Below are positions 1-12,445 of a stretch of 64,000 nucleotides of DNA, piece by piece. The notes under the pieces were generated by a model. That model worked only from the letters and a program-made list of their open reading frames with translations. It was not told where the DNA came from and made no database searches. Origin of the DNA: Membranipora membranacea (Eukaryota > Bryozoa > Gymnolaemata > Cheilostomatida > Membraniporidae); the NCBI GenBank assembly GCA_914767715.1, contig OU612070.1:25658025-25722024 (forward strand), read 5' to 3'. Every line of letters begins with the position of its first letter. The first letter of the stretch is position 1. The translations under genes and the position numbers were made by a program.

Positions 1-945
1 AGCTTTCACTATCCGTGGCCTAAAATGTAAGTAGAAACAACCAGTTGGATATTTTCTTACATCTAGAACTATTAGCTCTGCCATACTTCACGACCTGACG
101 CATGAATGCATAAAAAACTCAGAGACATTGGATTGATTCCGAAAGCCCTAATATGTGACCAGGGTTCTAGCAATAGAAAATTTCTCAAACATGTCTCGCC
201 AAACTCAGACACAATATATCTAATATATGATCCGCCACATCTTATTAAAAATGTTCGCAACAATTTCATAAGGAACACGCTGTCTATGGGCGGAGATGAC
301 ATTCGCTGGGATCACTTGGCGCAGTTTTTTGAGTTCGACGAAACACAGTAGCTGAGGTTGGCACCAAAAGTGACAAAAAAACATATCCACATACCAGCAT
401 TCAAGGAAATGAGAGTATGTCTCGCTACACAGGTCATGAGCCACACCGTTGCTGCCGGAATGACAACACTGGTAACATTGGGAAAACTACCAAAGAGTGC
501 AGAGCCCACCATTGACTATTTCATTTTTCAATGATTTGTTTGACCTCTCCAACAGTCGTCAAACCAACAGTGGCAAACCCGGAAACAGAGCATTTACAAA
601 CAGCATGGAACAAAAACAGTTCATGGAGGAGGCGATGAAGAAGCTCTCTTCTATCAAAAGCAGTAAAGTCACCACTCTCCCATGTATTGATGGATGGAAG
701 ATATCTATCGAAGCACTACGTCTGATCTGGGCTGACCTGACATAAGTGGGGTTCAAGTTTCTCTTTACAAATCGCCTAAATCAAGATCTGCTGGAAAACT
801 TTTTCTCAATAATAAGAGGTGAAGGTGGCCATAGAGACAACCGGAAAAGCTTTTAGGCAGGCCTCCACCATGCAGATGCTAAGCAAAAGTTACACCACCA
901 ACTGCTTGGTTGATGGAGACAGATTATTGTTAGAGCTCAGTAATA
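1..945 (+). pseudogene. P-element/THAP9-like transposase remnant
   Basis: Broken open frames read as the catalytic and C-terminal parts of a P-element/THAP9-type transposase, a DNA cut-and-paste enzyme of the nucleus. Seen: an upstream GYFL-type strand (near 45-60), the RNase H-like block with CDQGS (near 160-175), the PPHLIKNVRNN motif (near 230-260), the insertion-domain segment (495-745), and the C-terminal RLNQDLLENFFS...GG block (near 775-840). The reading frame shifts near 106, breaks around 345 and 525, and meets stops near 743 and 855. The N-terminal THAP zinc finger would lie left of the window. Family assignment rests on the order and spacing of these motifs. No terminal repeats were found, so this is a dead, truncated copy. 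Confidence 0.8.
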
Positions 946-3780
946 TAACACGCGACAAATGTATTGCAATCTTTCATAACCTGCGTTCTAATTCATGACC
1001 ATAGAGTTTTTCTTGGTATGACAACTGATGTGATAACTGAGTGTATTTACAATCATGGATAGTTGTATTCTCATATCTCATGTAAGGGCAACTCCTTGGT
1101 ACCCAAATTCAAATTGTTTAGTGTCTCAAGTAATCCTCTTCAAAATCCACTCATAGATCATGTATATATATATATCATGGCATACTGCACCAGCAGCAGA
1201 TATTTTGCATGGTATGTGCAAAGATTATAAATACTAAGATATGACACTCCTATCAAACTCCGGTCTTCAGCTGAAAAGGCAAGCGGCCGCATGAAAACGA
1301 GTGTTCAATAATTAGCTCAATGATTAGCGGCTTTCAATAGAATTTCAATGGGAGTTACAGAATTTACTCAGGCAGACTGTTTGTTTTTCTTTAAAATTAT
1401 GTATTTACATGTTGCACAGCAACTTCAAATAAAAAATATTCAAATCAAGACATTTCAAGCTTTAAAATGATGTAAAAATCATAAGGATTTGGCAAGTAAC
1501 TGAAGAGTAATGATAAGTTAAAAAAATACTTTTGCAAAAATATTTGAAAAGATTCTGTCAACTGGACAGTCAAGATCTGCTCAGGTATATAGTGTGTTTA
1601 GCATCAATAAAAAAATACTTTTAGGGGGCAAAGTGATCAGAAATAATATATATTTATTAGCTCAATACTTCAGGCTTCAAATAAATGTAACAAACAGAAG
1701 AATGCGGCAGGTTCCTAAAGAGCAGTATGAAAATTTAGAAAGGGTTAGCAGTGGGATATTTTGAGAAACTTTCTATTCTTATATTTTACTTTGGACTTGG
1801 TCCTCGAGTATTTCAGTAAAGTTTTTCATGATGTGGTGTATTTTAGCACGAAAAAAAGGAGGGAGCAGTTTCTCAGCACATCTAGACATGGTTTATCAAT
1901 GTTATTGACTGCATGTATGCAGGTGATATGGGACACTATGTCCATGCAAACATCCGATCTGTTGAAAAATAAATCAGCCAGTTGTTGAGATATTTTGTCA
2001 GAATGGATAATACTAGGAAGGTTAGCATTCAGGATTTTATCACAGGAATTGATAAATTCTATAAAACATACTGAAAGATAGACTAGGTGACAGTTGTCAC
2101 CATAGGATTTAAGCCGAATACACTCGTATCGTAAATCAGATTGAGGAGGGGAAGGTAATACAAATGAAATCAATAGACATGAATTGCTAAACGTTTTCCT
2201 GTTGGCATGAAGAATTTATCTGTCACTGATTTTTAGAATTATCTCTCATCCATTTTCACTAGAAATAATAATTTTACATTATGTTTAAAAATTTTAAGGT
2301 GTTGGAGTTTTATTATAAAACTAACCTTGGTTTTGGTTTACGCAGCACGACTAACTGGGTGTGGCTCAATTATTTCACCAACCACAAAGATTTAAAAAAA
2401 TGTGTCTGTTCTGTCCTAGCATCTGTTTGCATTCATTCATCACACTATCAAGCGCACATGGTTGCCTGTGTGTAAACAGATGGGCAACTGCAAGTTTCCA
2501 CTACAAGTTTCCAGAAGTTTCCAGGTTGCAAGTTTCCAGTTGCCAGTTTTCAGTTTTGTGTAATCTCAGCTTTAGCGCATCAGTAAGTATATGCAACAGC
2601 TACAGCTTCAATCAGTAGCATCAGGACCGTTGTCCAATATGGTAGCATTTAGACGGTCAAGTGGTACAGCGTCCAGATCGTGATTCTGTTGAAAATTGTT
2701 TTAACAGAGTAGTATTTCAAGAGACAAATCGTATAACTATATCAATTTTTTATCAGATTATGAGTCAGTTTTATTTTTGATCATTGTGTAAATTCGTATT
2801 AAATCAACCGCAACAGTGCTAAACATAGAGCAGCATATATCGAACATTTTTTTAACGGTGGAGAGCCTATCTACAACTAAAGGCTATAAGGATTATGAGG
2901 AGACATTCAGGTCAGATTATTTAGGACACAACATATATATATCGATACAAATATTTTCTTTTCTTTTCATATAATTTAAAAAGTTTTCAATAAAGCTATA
3001 TGAAAGATAATTGAATCTTTTTGCTTGTCTGGTTGACAAAAAAGTAGACATTGTACTCACTTGACAATACGGTGGTCTCGATAATGTAGTCAGCGACTAC
3101 ACACATACATACAAGTTCAGAGTGCACTTGTTGACGGCTTTCTTAGCGCTTTGGAAACATCTGAGCTGAAATATTGAAAACGTATCATTAAACGGAGAGT
3201 TGTGGCTCAGCCATTTAATTTGACGATCAGCGTGCAAACGTTTGATAATTTTGCTATAACAGGAATTGCTTTAATCCAGTATCACTAAAGACAATATAAG
3301 TGCAAAACTAGGCATTATACCCATCTGAATAAACGGTAGTCTCAATTATGTAGTAAGCGACTAAACACGCATACAAGTTCAGAGTACACTTGATGACGGC
3401 CTTGCTGGCGCTTTTGATCATTAGAAGTTGAATTAGATAGTTTCATGTGAAACCAGTTGACAAGTAAATTTAGGCACCGTGATTATTTTAGTCATATGTG
3501 TGTAGCTAGTGTTAGCTTCAGTCGCTGCATTAATCACTGTGTTGTATTAATTTCTGTCAGGAAGATTAATTTCTATTACTCTCGTAAATTGAAATATTGT
3601 AGGATCAGTGTATCGATATTAACAAGTATTGAATAATTATAGTAAATACCGCTAAGAATCATAATCTGTAATCCTTATGTTTCGTATATAATTCAGAATT
3701 TTGAACCCCTAGAAATGCACCTACACATATAAACATTGAATAATATATTATCCCTACTGCTCAAGACAGAGTAAACTTGG
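946..3780. other. Noncoding stretch with old repeats
   Basis: No gene supported; the open frames are short and lack motifs. About 1010-1110 resembles 22260-22370, part of the upstream region of the GPCR family, so some of this DNA is duplicated family flank. A segment of about 90 bp near 3050-3135 is repeated with changes near 3330-3415 (both contain a GCGACTA...CATACAAGTTCAGAGT core). Confidence 0.5.
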
Positions 3781-3789
3781 TGCAATCCA

Positions 3790-4260
3790 ACTACACCTTG
3801 TTGTGTACACAACCCAATTACTTCAGTATGTGGGGGGAAGTGATATCACCCTATGACTGGTTATGACCTTTTATTGGTGGATCATTCTTTTTCTCTTGGG
3901 ATTCCAAAGTGGCGCTGATCTGAGGTCAGATGAGTAATCAATCACAACCATGTCTATGTCCATCTCAACTCACTGACAAAATTTTGATTATATTCTTTAA
4001 TTTTTTGTCTACAGTCTAGCTCGAAAAATATCGATATATAGACAATGATATATGTAATATAAATTCTCTTGTACTTACTTATATCTTGCTGAGTGATAAA
4101 ACTGAGACAATCGAGTAAACAGACAACAAATAGGTCACACATTTTCAGTTGTAGGCTATTCCATGATTGAGTTTTTGTTGTTTTTATTCCTGCGAAACAA
4201 AGACACTAGCACTTGAGAAAAATCTTCCTAGAAACAAGATTATGGCCAGTATTACTCCTT
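3790..4260 (+). repeat. Composite dispersed repeat, copy 1
   Basis: Contains the module GTGATATCACCCTAT (near 3840), one half of a CTACAGTCTAGCTC hairpin (near 4010), then a block with GTAGGCTATTCCATGAT followed by GAGTTTTTGTTGTTTTTAT (near 4150-4185). Related blocks occur near 7915-8265, 21470-22150 (opposite strand), 27120-27320 and 31290-31690. The coding frames across it have no recognisable domain. Confidence 0.55.
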
Positions 4261-4739
4261 GATTACTTGCTGTGAGATATTATCCTATTAATGATTTGCG
4301 TTTGGTCAGCATTTTATGTGAAAGAGATTTTTGTGCGATTGGTTTGATGAAATACTTCTTAGACAGTGAGGCTTCTCTGGGGAATCCAATCCATATGGAG
4401 GATATTGGCCGACCCCATCGAACCATTTATATTCATCTACTGTGAATAAAATTAAAAAGTTGAATGATCTCAAAAAAATACCACCTGCTACCATCCACAA
4501 AGTTGGCAAATCAAACTTTAGGCTATATCACCCTACCTTGTTGAAACCACAAATGTCGCAAACATAAAAACACTGCAATCTAGCGCTCCAATAACGTTGA
4601 AACCCCGAAAACGTCCCAACCCCAAAAATATAGGTTTTTATAACAACCCCAAAAGCATTGCAATTTTCTGAACGCTGCAAAGACTTGAACACACTAAATG
4701 TTGTACCAAGAACAACGCCAGCACTAGTGCTAGAGTAAT

Positions 4740-6016
<1,277 letters not shown>

Positions 6017-6386
6017 CCGGTGTAGTATTGTAAACTGTCCCCCGCGCGAAAACAACCCCGGGACACTTTACAATATTGTATACTGTCCCGGGGACACTTT
6101 ACAATAAAAACAGGCCTATTGTAAACTGTCCCCCCCTATTGTAAACTGTCCCCCCCCCCTATTGTAAACTGTCCCCCCCTATTGTAAACTGTCCCCCCTA
6201 TTTGTGACTGTCCATATCGAGGGCCCAGCTGTTTATCACCATTCTTAATAGTTCAGATCATCTAACTGGAGCATACCATGATGTTCTGGCTGCCACTATG
6301 ATGGCCAAAGTTGTACCATGGGGATGGTGGTGGTATCTCATTGAATGAGTGTATAAAGCCTCTTTTTCATATGGTACTTTGTAGAT
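6017..6386 (+). repeat. Left terminal inverted repeat of foldback element
   Basis: Includes at least five subterminal copies of TATTGTAAACTGTCCCC with variable C runs, a GCGCGAAAACAACC motif, and a unique-looking inner part ending CATATGGTACTTTGTAGAT. It pairs with 7082-7450. Confidence 0.85.
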
Positions 6387-6522
6387 CTATTTTTCGCAAA
6401 CACTAGTTATTTGAAGCTCCTATGATTTAGAGATGTCTGGTTTTTGAAAAAAACGTGCACTAAGCCAACAGTGGATAGATGTGTAGTTGCCACATCACAG
6501 AACACACATACTTTCATTGCAG

Positions 6523-7081
6523 GTTCATGAGCCGCGCGAAAACAACCACCCCATTCATTCATCATAAAATCTACCTCCGTCAAGCATTTGCCTAGGAGTG
6601 ATGGCAGTCAGTCACAAGTGTGAGCGGGAGAAATAATTACTTTTGAGCTTTTCATATTGTGAGGATGGGTATTGCACTGTAAAATATTGCTTAAGCCGCG
6701 TGAAAACAACCACCCCCCAAGCTGTCTTATAAAGATTATCTGTCAAAAAGTCTCAAACATAATGAACTGTGATTTTTCATCCATAATGTGATTGTCATAA
6801 GGTGACTGTGTACCAAATTTCAGATTAGTAGGTCAGAACTTAATGATACAGCGGATGATATGTCGTTCTTTGCAAGCTCATGAGTCGCGCGAAAACAACC
6901 ACCCCATTCAGTCATCTTGAGATCTACCTCAATCAAGCATTTGCCTGTGAGTGATGAAAGTCAGTCACAAGTGAGACCTGGAGAAATAACCACTTTTGAG
7001 GTTTTCATATTGTGCGGCCTGGTATTGGACTGTAAAACATTGCTTAAGCCGCGCGAAAACAACCACCTCCCAAAGCGTCTT
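6523..7081 (+). repeat. Internal direct duplication of foldback element
   Basis: Segments near 6523-6727 and 6877-7081 are diverged direct copies, offset about 354 bp. Each starts near CATGAGYCGCGCGAAAACAA and ends near TAAGCCGCGYGAAAACAACC. An open frame across 6917-7210 runs into the inverted repeat and is not credible coding. Confidence 0.7.
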
Positions 7082-7450
7082 ATCTACAAAGTACCATATG
7101 AAAAAGAGGCTTTATACACTCATTCAATGAGATACCACCACCATCCCCATGGTACAACTTTGGCCATCATAGTGGCAGCCAGAACATCATGGTATGCTCC
7201 AGTTAGATGATCTGACCCATTTAGAATGGTGATAAACAGCTGGGCCCTCGATATGGACAGTCACAAATAGGGGGGACAGTTTACAATAGGGGGGACAGTT
7301 TACAATAGGGGGGGACAGTTTACAATAGGGGGGGGGGACAGTTTACAATAGGCCTGTTTTTATTGTAAACTGTCCCCGGGACAGTTTACAATATTGTAAA
7401 GTGTCCCGTGGTTGTTTTCGCGCGGGGGACAGTTTACAATACTACACCGG
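7082..7450 (-). repeat. Right terminal inverted repeat of foldback element
   Basis: Reverse complement of 6017-6386 with few differences, including C-run length and an ACCACGGG versus ACCCCGGG change. It ends CAATACTACACCGG at 7450. Confidence 0.85.
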
Positions 7451-7805
7451 AAGCCATTAGGTTAAGCAATGTCCAAATCAATAGAACAAGTAAATAAGAT
7501 TTAATCAGTCTTGATGGCAATTTCTTCTTATGTCTTTTTATTTTAAATTCAAAGGAGCTTGATCGGCTGAATGCCTTCAATCTTCTCTGCGATGATTCTT
7601 CATTTCATTTTCATTATGGAGGTCGTCACTCATAAACCAAACTGATCTATCTAATCATTGATGTCATATAACATCGCTGTGACGTAACTTCGCTGTGACA
7701 TTTTTGATGGTTACATTACAGTTAAACATTGTCCAATGTTGAAAGAGCATCAAGTTGGCTTAAGTGAAAATTGGTACATCACCATCAAGTTACAAGAAAA
7801 CTTCA
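7451..7805 (+). repeat. Duplicated segment, paralogue of 26117-26490
   Basis: From AAGCCATTAGGTTAAGCA to TTCACCAAAAGATG the sequence aligns closely with 26117-26486. It includes the paired motif CATCGCTGTGACGTAA and CTTCTCTGCGATGATTCTTC. A shorter second copy of the last motif follows at about 7865-7890. No coding signal. Confidence 0.75.
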
Positions 7806-7909
7806 CCAAAAGATGTCTTTTTATTTGAAATTCAGAAGAACTTGATCAGCTGAATGCTTTAAAACTTCTCTGCGATGATTCTTCATTTCATTTTTTCATT
7901 ATAGAAATA

Positions 7910-8820
7910 ATTAGTATATCTGGAGCTAGAATGTAGATTAAAACTTACAATAATATAATGCAAATAAATTTTTCTAGCACTTGCAAAGGAATGAAAATAT
8001 ATGGTTAAAACTCTGGAATACTGTTTCCTGAATATTATTGATCTTTGAGAGTTTTGTCTCATCTTGGTTTATTTAGAACTGAGTACAAGTTACATGATTA
8101 GAGACTGTAATTTACTTGATGATAGCACTACACTCAAATTTAGTCGAGATCACCAAGTGAACGGACAACGAATAACACACGCATATCCAGCTGTAGGTTA
8201 TTCCATGATGGAGTTTTTGTTGTTTTTGATCCCACGAAACAAAGAAACTAGCACTTGAAAAAAAATTACGGGAATCAAAATTATGGTAACACTAATGGAC
8301 TAAACTTTATGAAATAATTGTAGAAACACAACAGGTAAATACTTCTCAGCATTTAAAGTGACAGAGTTTCTACAACCATTTAAAAATCTTTGGTCAACCA
8401 CCATGTAATCATAATCACTGTCAAAAGTTTCCTATCTTAAAACTGGTCTACGCTGAGAGAAGATAATAATGAGGGTATACTTACACGTCTTTGACAATCA
8501 GAAGTTTGAATGACTTGCCAAAAAAATTCGAGGTCATACCATCGCACGTGTTTACTTAGCAAATTTTTTGAGGATTCAGTGTATTTTATTTCAAATATTG
8601 AAATGAGTTTTTCTATACCCAACCAAGTGATTCAGTAGCTAAGTGAAGTAAGACAATGTAGAACATTGAGTTACCGCTGTCTGCTGCCGGTAGTCACACT
8701 ATATGTCATTTGAATAGTCTGTGTTTAAAAGTTAGCACGATTATTGAGCAGGGACTTTCTTCAGCAGTAAGGTCTGTCTGCTCCTAGGTTTCTTGGTGGT
8801 TATCGAGAGCGATAACTTCC
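7910..8820 (+). repeat. Composite repeat plus GPCR 3'-flank-like DNA
   Basis: 7918-8120 matches the composite repeat seen at 21700-21960 and 31550-31690 (GGAGCTAGAATGTAGATTAA, then TTTTTCTAGCACTTG). 8200-8265 matches 4155-4230. 8370-8820 resembles 27420-27780, the DNA just beyond the 3' end of the inverted GPCR copy, including the CTGCTGCCGGTAGTC motif near 8683. The GPCR coding part itself is absent here. Confidence 0.55.
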
Positions 8821-8823
8821 TGA

Positions 8824-8880
8824 CCCATATACGCTGATAAATATATATTATATTATAATATATATATCAGAGTATATGGG
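8824..8880. repeat. AT-centred hairpin
   Basis: CCCATATACGCTGATA at the left and TATCAGAGTATATGGG at the right are inverted copies with one mismatch. They flank an alternating A/T core, so the 57-bp segment can fold on itself. Confidence 0.75.
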
Positions 8881-9029
8881 CCATTCTTCATGATCTTGGA
8901 GTTGGTTTTGAAGAGGATTAATTGCAGTTTTATCTTTTATCCTATCTTCTTTTCATCAATTCAATCTTTTATCCTATTATAGTATTATTTTTATTAATTT
9001 TATGATTTTATTGACAAAATTGATTTTTA

Positions 9030-9960
9030 GAAAAAAACAATAGCATCAGAATTCTCGGCATTCACCTTGATGAGAGCATTATTTTTAAAACCAAAATGAC
9101 TACTCTCTGGTGGGCTGAATCGGAAATCACATCGATGTTGTAACAGAAATTCCTTGCTTTTTGGATAGCAGACCATGTTTTGATGATGACGCCATAGCTC
9201 ATTATTGGCTTCTACAAAATTGATACCGTTATCACAACGTAAAATCCTTACATTGCCCCTGAGAGATATAAAGCAGCGCAGACTGCTTATGAATGTATCT
9301 GTTGATAAGTATTCTAACATTTCAATGTGCACTGAACTACTTGAGAGACATGTAAAAATAAGCCCGTAGCGCTTGATACTAGTGCGTCCATCTTTTGCTG
9401 TGTATGGCCCGAATACATCGCAGCATGTGTATGTGAATGGTGCTGAGACCTCAACCCTATCAGCAGGCAGGTCTGCCAATTTCTGGTTTTCCGTTGGCCT
9501 GCACAGTCTTCTACATGTGGTATATTTCTGAAATTGTGAGGATTCAATACCATGCAGACCAACAATCCAGAAACCGGCAGATCTTACCGCTCCCATGGTT
9601 GTTGTACACCCCTGATGACCACAGGCATTGTGATAATGTCTCACTATAATATCAGATATGTATGATGATTTCGGCATAATGTATGGATGGTTTTCAACAC
9701 CTAATATAGTTGCAGGTTTGATTCTGCCTCATACACGAATAGCACCTTCAGAGTCAAGAAAGCAATCCAACTTGTACAAACTGCTGGTTTTCGGAATTGT
9801 CATCCCAGATTTCAAGTACTCAATCTCATTTCTGAACGAACAAGCCTGAGCTGCACGGACTAGACACGACCTGAATATCATCAACAGTCACAGAGCGATA
9901 CGCATCTACAGGCTGCTTACTCAAGATCTCATGCTGTTTTTAATTCATAAATCAATCCTG
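9030..9960 (-). pseudogene. BEL/Pao integrase remnant
   Basis: Minus-strand frames give the end of a BEL/Pao polyprotein. Seen in order: an N-terminal linker resembling the SLYKLDCFLDSEGAIRV block (with an in-frame stop near 9728), a zinc-binding region beginning HYHNACGHQG and ending TTCRRLC, then the core with CCDVFGPY (first catalytic Asp) and RCDNGINF (second catalytic Asp). The first zinc-binding Cys of the usual Cys-x2-Cys pair appears to be Thr. The frame fails after the FSPPESSHFG stretch, so the region of the catalytic Glu is not intact. It would insert retroelement cDNA; this copy is dead. The rest of the element lies upstream on the minus strand (12.09-14.85 kb), with a DIRS-like piece in between. 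Confidence 0.85.
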
Positions 9961-10449
9961 TTTGTGAAGTTTATAATGAAGACTATGTTTATTGGTTCAA
10001 GTATCACCAAAGTACACCAATGACTCATAGTATAAGTACAAAGTAAAATAAACATTCGCAAGAATATACCACATTACAAATAAGCAAGGCAAGTGGCAAC
10101 CCTGTAAGTCGGGTTATGCCAATTCAAGAATGACACAAAAAGACAACCGCTTTGGGTTAAATCATTTTAACCATCACACAAGTTATGCACGGTTATGCTT
10201 CTTTTGAAACAAGATAGAATTACAGACATTATTTTCTTGTGGTGCGAAGTGTATATCCCTTCTCTTGTTCGGAAAGAGTGATGATTAGGACCGCTCACTC
10301 TTTCCTCTGGTTTTATTCTTAGCGAACTAAAATTTATTACAATAAGAGCGTGTTAGAACTGAAGGTTTTAAGTCATTGTGCGAAAATCAGATGTCAATAA
10401 TCTGAGAACGCATTATCACCAATACTGCGTACTCTAACTTTCGCCACTA

Positions 10450-11260
10450 TTAGGGCTTAACATAGACAAGATACGCATTGGATTTCCAGCAGTCAAAAGC
10501 TTTGAGTTTGGCATCGGTTAAACCTTGGCCGGCACACCAAGTTGCCCCCCCCCCTCGACGAAATGAATGTAAGTTTAGTCTTGACTTGATTCCGGCGTCG
10601 GCCACACACCGTTGTAGCCAAGAATTGGCCTCTGAGCGTGAACAAGTGAATAAGACAATGCTCCTTTCCTGCTGTGCGATGCCTGGATTGGCCGTCAAGT
10701 ATGATTGCAACAGTAAGACCGGGCAAATATCCAAGGAGGGCTTCCTTTCTACTGTTATTGTAGTACTCCCTGAGGAGTGCTTGAATGATGAGAAAGATAA
10801 CTTAATTTTTTTTGTCTTACTCGGATAGACGATCTCCTTAGTTGATGTTCTGGAGCGGTGCTGGTCTGATAAGCCTCCGATGGGCGTAACAATGCAAAGA
10901 ATGACAAGGCAAACATAGTTTTTATCATGGGTGCCTGTTGAGGGCTGAATAGTTTATCTGCAGAGTTACATATTTTTTGGAGTTGTCTGACATTCAATGC
11001 ATGGTTTGGCCTGATAGCTATTGAAAGATTTCTGCGGCGCACACCCTTCAACAGTAACTGTAGCCTAGGGATGTCAAAGCTAATTTCGATATAGTTAGAA
11101 TTGCAATGATGACGGGCTGCAGACAAAGCAGATCGAATTGAACTGGCATTCATGCCTTTCTTAGCAAGATGAGCAATGTAAAGTTCTATAGCTTTAGCAG
11201 AAAACTTAATTTTGTGCTCTTTACAGAAGTCCCATAGGCCTTTAACTGCCAAGCTGTACG
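10450..11260 (-). pseudogene. DIRS-like tyrosine recombinase remnant
   Basis: Two minus-strand frames (10755-11252 and 10450-10734) read as one tyrosine recombinase with a break near 10740-10850. Visible: the helical N-terminal DNA-binding part (SIRSALSAARHH, LLLKGVRR), the first catalytic Arg in FALLRPSEA, the His-x-x-Arg box in LNLHSFRRGG, and the C-terminal region with the candidate nucleophile in NAYLVYV just before the stop at 10450. Such recombinases insert DIRS-class retroelement circles without target duplications. The neighbouring RNase H and RT fragments on the same strand support DIRS class. Frame breaks and the missing RT half make it inactive. Confidence 0.8.
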
Positions 11261-11459
11261 ATCTTCTTGTGGTGTATCAGGTTATCAGCTGTAGCCTGAA
11301 GTTCTTGCAAGCCTGACAAAAGAAAGGTTTTTTAGTGTAGCAGCCTCCGTGAGTTTATGTAGGCTGGGGTTAGACGAGCAGTGATTTTGTATTTGGTGTG
11401 GCTGGTGTAAAAACTGATACCACAGTCTAAATTTCTTGAAAGCTTATCTGCTAAGATGT

Positions 11460-12085
11460 TCAAACTACCGGCTATGTGGCGAACTCGCTAAACAAATATT
11501 GTGAGTCATGCAAAATAAGGCCAAATCTTTCATCTCTAGAGAAGAATGTGTTGATCATGGCCACCAGAGCTTGATTGTCGGTCTGAATAGAAAGTACCGT
11601 ATCACTTATCTTGTCACCCCAGAGCATAATGGCAATGTAGATAGGAAATGCCAAACTCCGTTGAACCACCAGTTGTCGAACACACATCCATAGCCAACTG
11701 ATCCTGAGGCGTCTGATATGATAGAATGTGAGGCTTCCTGAGATCCTGCAAAAATGAATTTAAATAGTTTTCCCTCCGGCTGAGACAGGAAGGACCGCCA
11801 CACACGCAGATCTGCACGAACGTTTTCATTTAATCTGCGCTGTGCCCACTTGTTTGATGATAGGATACCAGATATGTTTTGGTGTAATCCCGCCAATAGA
11901 GCCATCGGGGTTATAAAGTGGCACAAAGAAATGTGAGTTTACCAAACGGTTTAGAGTGAACACGGTGTCACTTCTTAGCGATAAAGTTAGTAATTTCCCT
12001 TTCATACTTTTCTCTTTTTGACAAAGGCACAAAGAATGACAGGTGACTGCTATCGATACCCAGTCCTGGGAACTGTATATGCTGG
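11460..12085 (-). pseudogene. DIRS-like RT (end) and RNase H remnant
   Basis: Reading 12085 towards 11460, frames give the late part of a DIRS-type reverse transcriptase (GLGIDSSHLSFFVPLSKRE with a following stop near 11974). A linker with RADLRVWRSFLSQ follows, then RNase H with SDASGSVGYGCVF and QTDNQALVAMIN. This order (RT, RNase H, then recombinase) is that of DIRS elements. The polymerase palm with its catalytic aspartates is missing because the sequence switches to BEL/Pao at about 12085. Frameshifts separate the pieces (11606-11926 and 11472-11687 are in different frames). Confidence 0.8.
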
Positions 12086-12445
12086 CATGGTGGGGCAAGT
12101 ACCAACACTCCCCCTTTTTCAGTTCTGAATTTGGTACCTGTTCTGCCTCACCACGATTGATTATTCCCTGCATGAAATCTTAATATCGATGGTCATACTC
12201 GGGGTCACGCTGGAATTTTGACTGGAGATACTTAAATCTAGTAAGTGCTGCTTTATAGTTGTTGGATAAGTGTCCAGAGTCAGTTTTGAATGGTAATGGC
12301 ATGGTGTATACTTGTCGCTATCCTGATATGTTTGGTTATCCAGTATTTCTAAAAACTTAATGTATTCCTGTGACATAAGCTTAGAATCATTATCAGATGA
12401 GAAATCAGCATCACATACAAGCTTCATAAGATCATGAGGGGCCAA
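12086..12445 (-). pseudogene. BEL/Pao reverse transcriptase, N-terminal fragment
   Basis: The minus strand encodes the start of the BEL/Pao RT region: KFLEILDNQTYQDSDKYTPCHY, a linker, then MQGIINRGEAEQVP and GECWYLPHHA. In the family this last block is followed by a GVYHP-type strand and the polymerase palm, but here the reading switches at once to DIRS-type RT. The upstream frame ends near 12161, so there is also a frame change. Confidence 0.85.

Larger units (their letters stand above)
6017..7450. mobile_element. Nonautonomous foldback DNA transposon, Ginger-like ends
   Basis: About 1.43 kb, bounded by near-perfect inverted repeats of about 370 bp (6017-6386 and 7082-7450). The outer bases read CCGG-TGTAGTATTGTAAACTGTC on the left and the mirror on the right. 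The paralogous site near 26116 lacks the element and reads CCAG where the element sits between two CCGG copies. This points to a 4-bp CCGG target duplication, with CCAG a CpG-decay form. Termini of the form TGTNR with a 4-bp duplication are known for Ginger transposons; the assignment here is inference because no transposase is encoded. The interior carries two direct copies of about 205 bp. Confidence 0.8.

Noticed and set aside
2281-2618. Two overlapping plus frames
   Set aside because: The second runs through a short TTTCCAG/AAGTTTCC repeat; no domain or splice context.
6917-7210. 97-codon frame inside the foldback element
   Set aside because: It runs from the internal direct repeat into the inverted end and has no domain.
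9658-9849. 63-codon plus frame
   Set aside because: Antisense to the BEL/Pao integrase linker.
10478-10828. 116-codon plus frame
   Set aside because: Antisense shadow of the DIRS-like recombinase, which has clear motifs on the minus strand.
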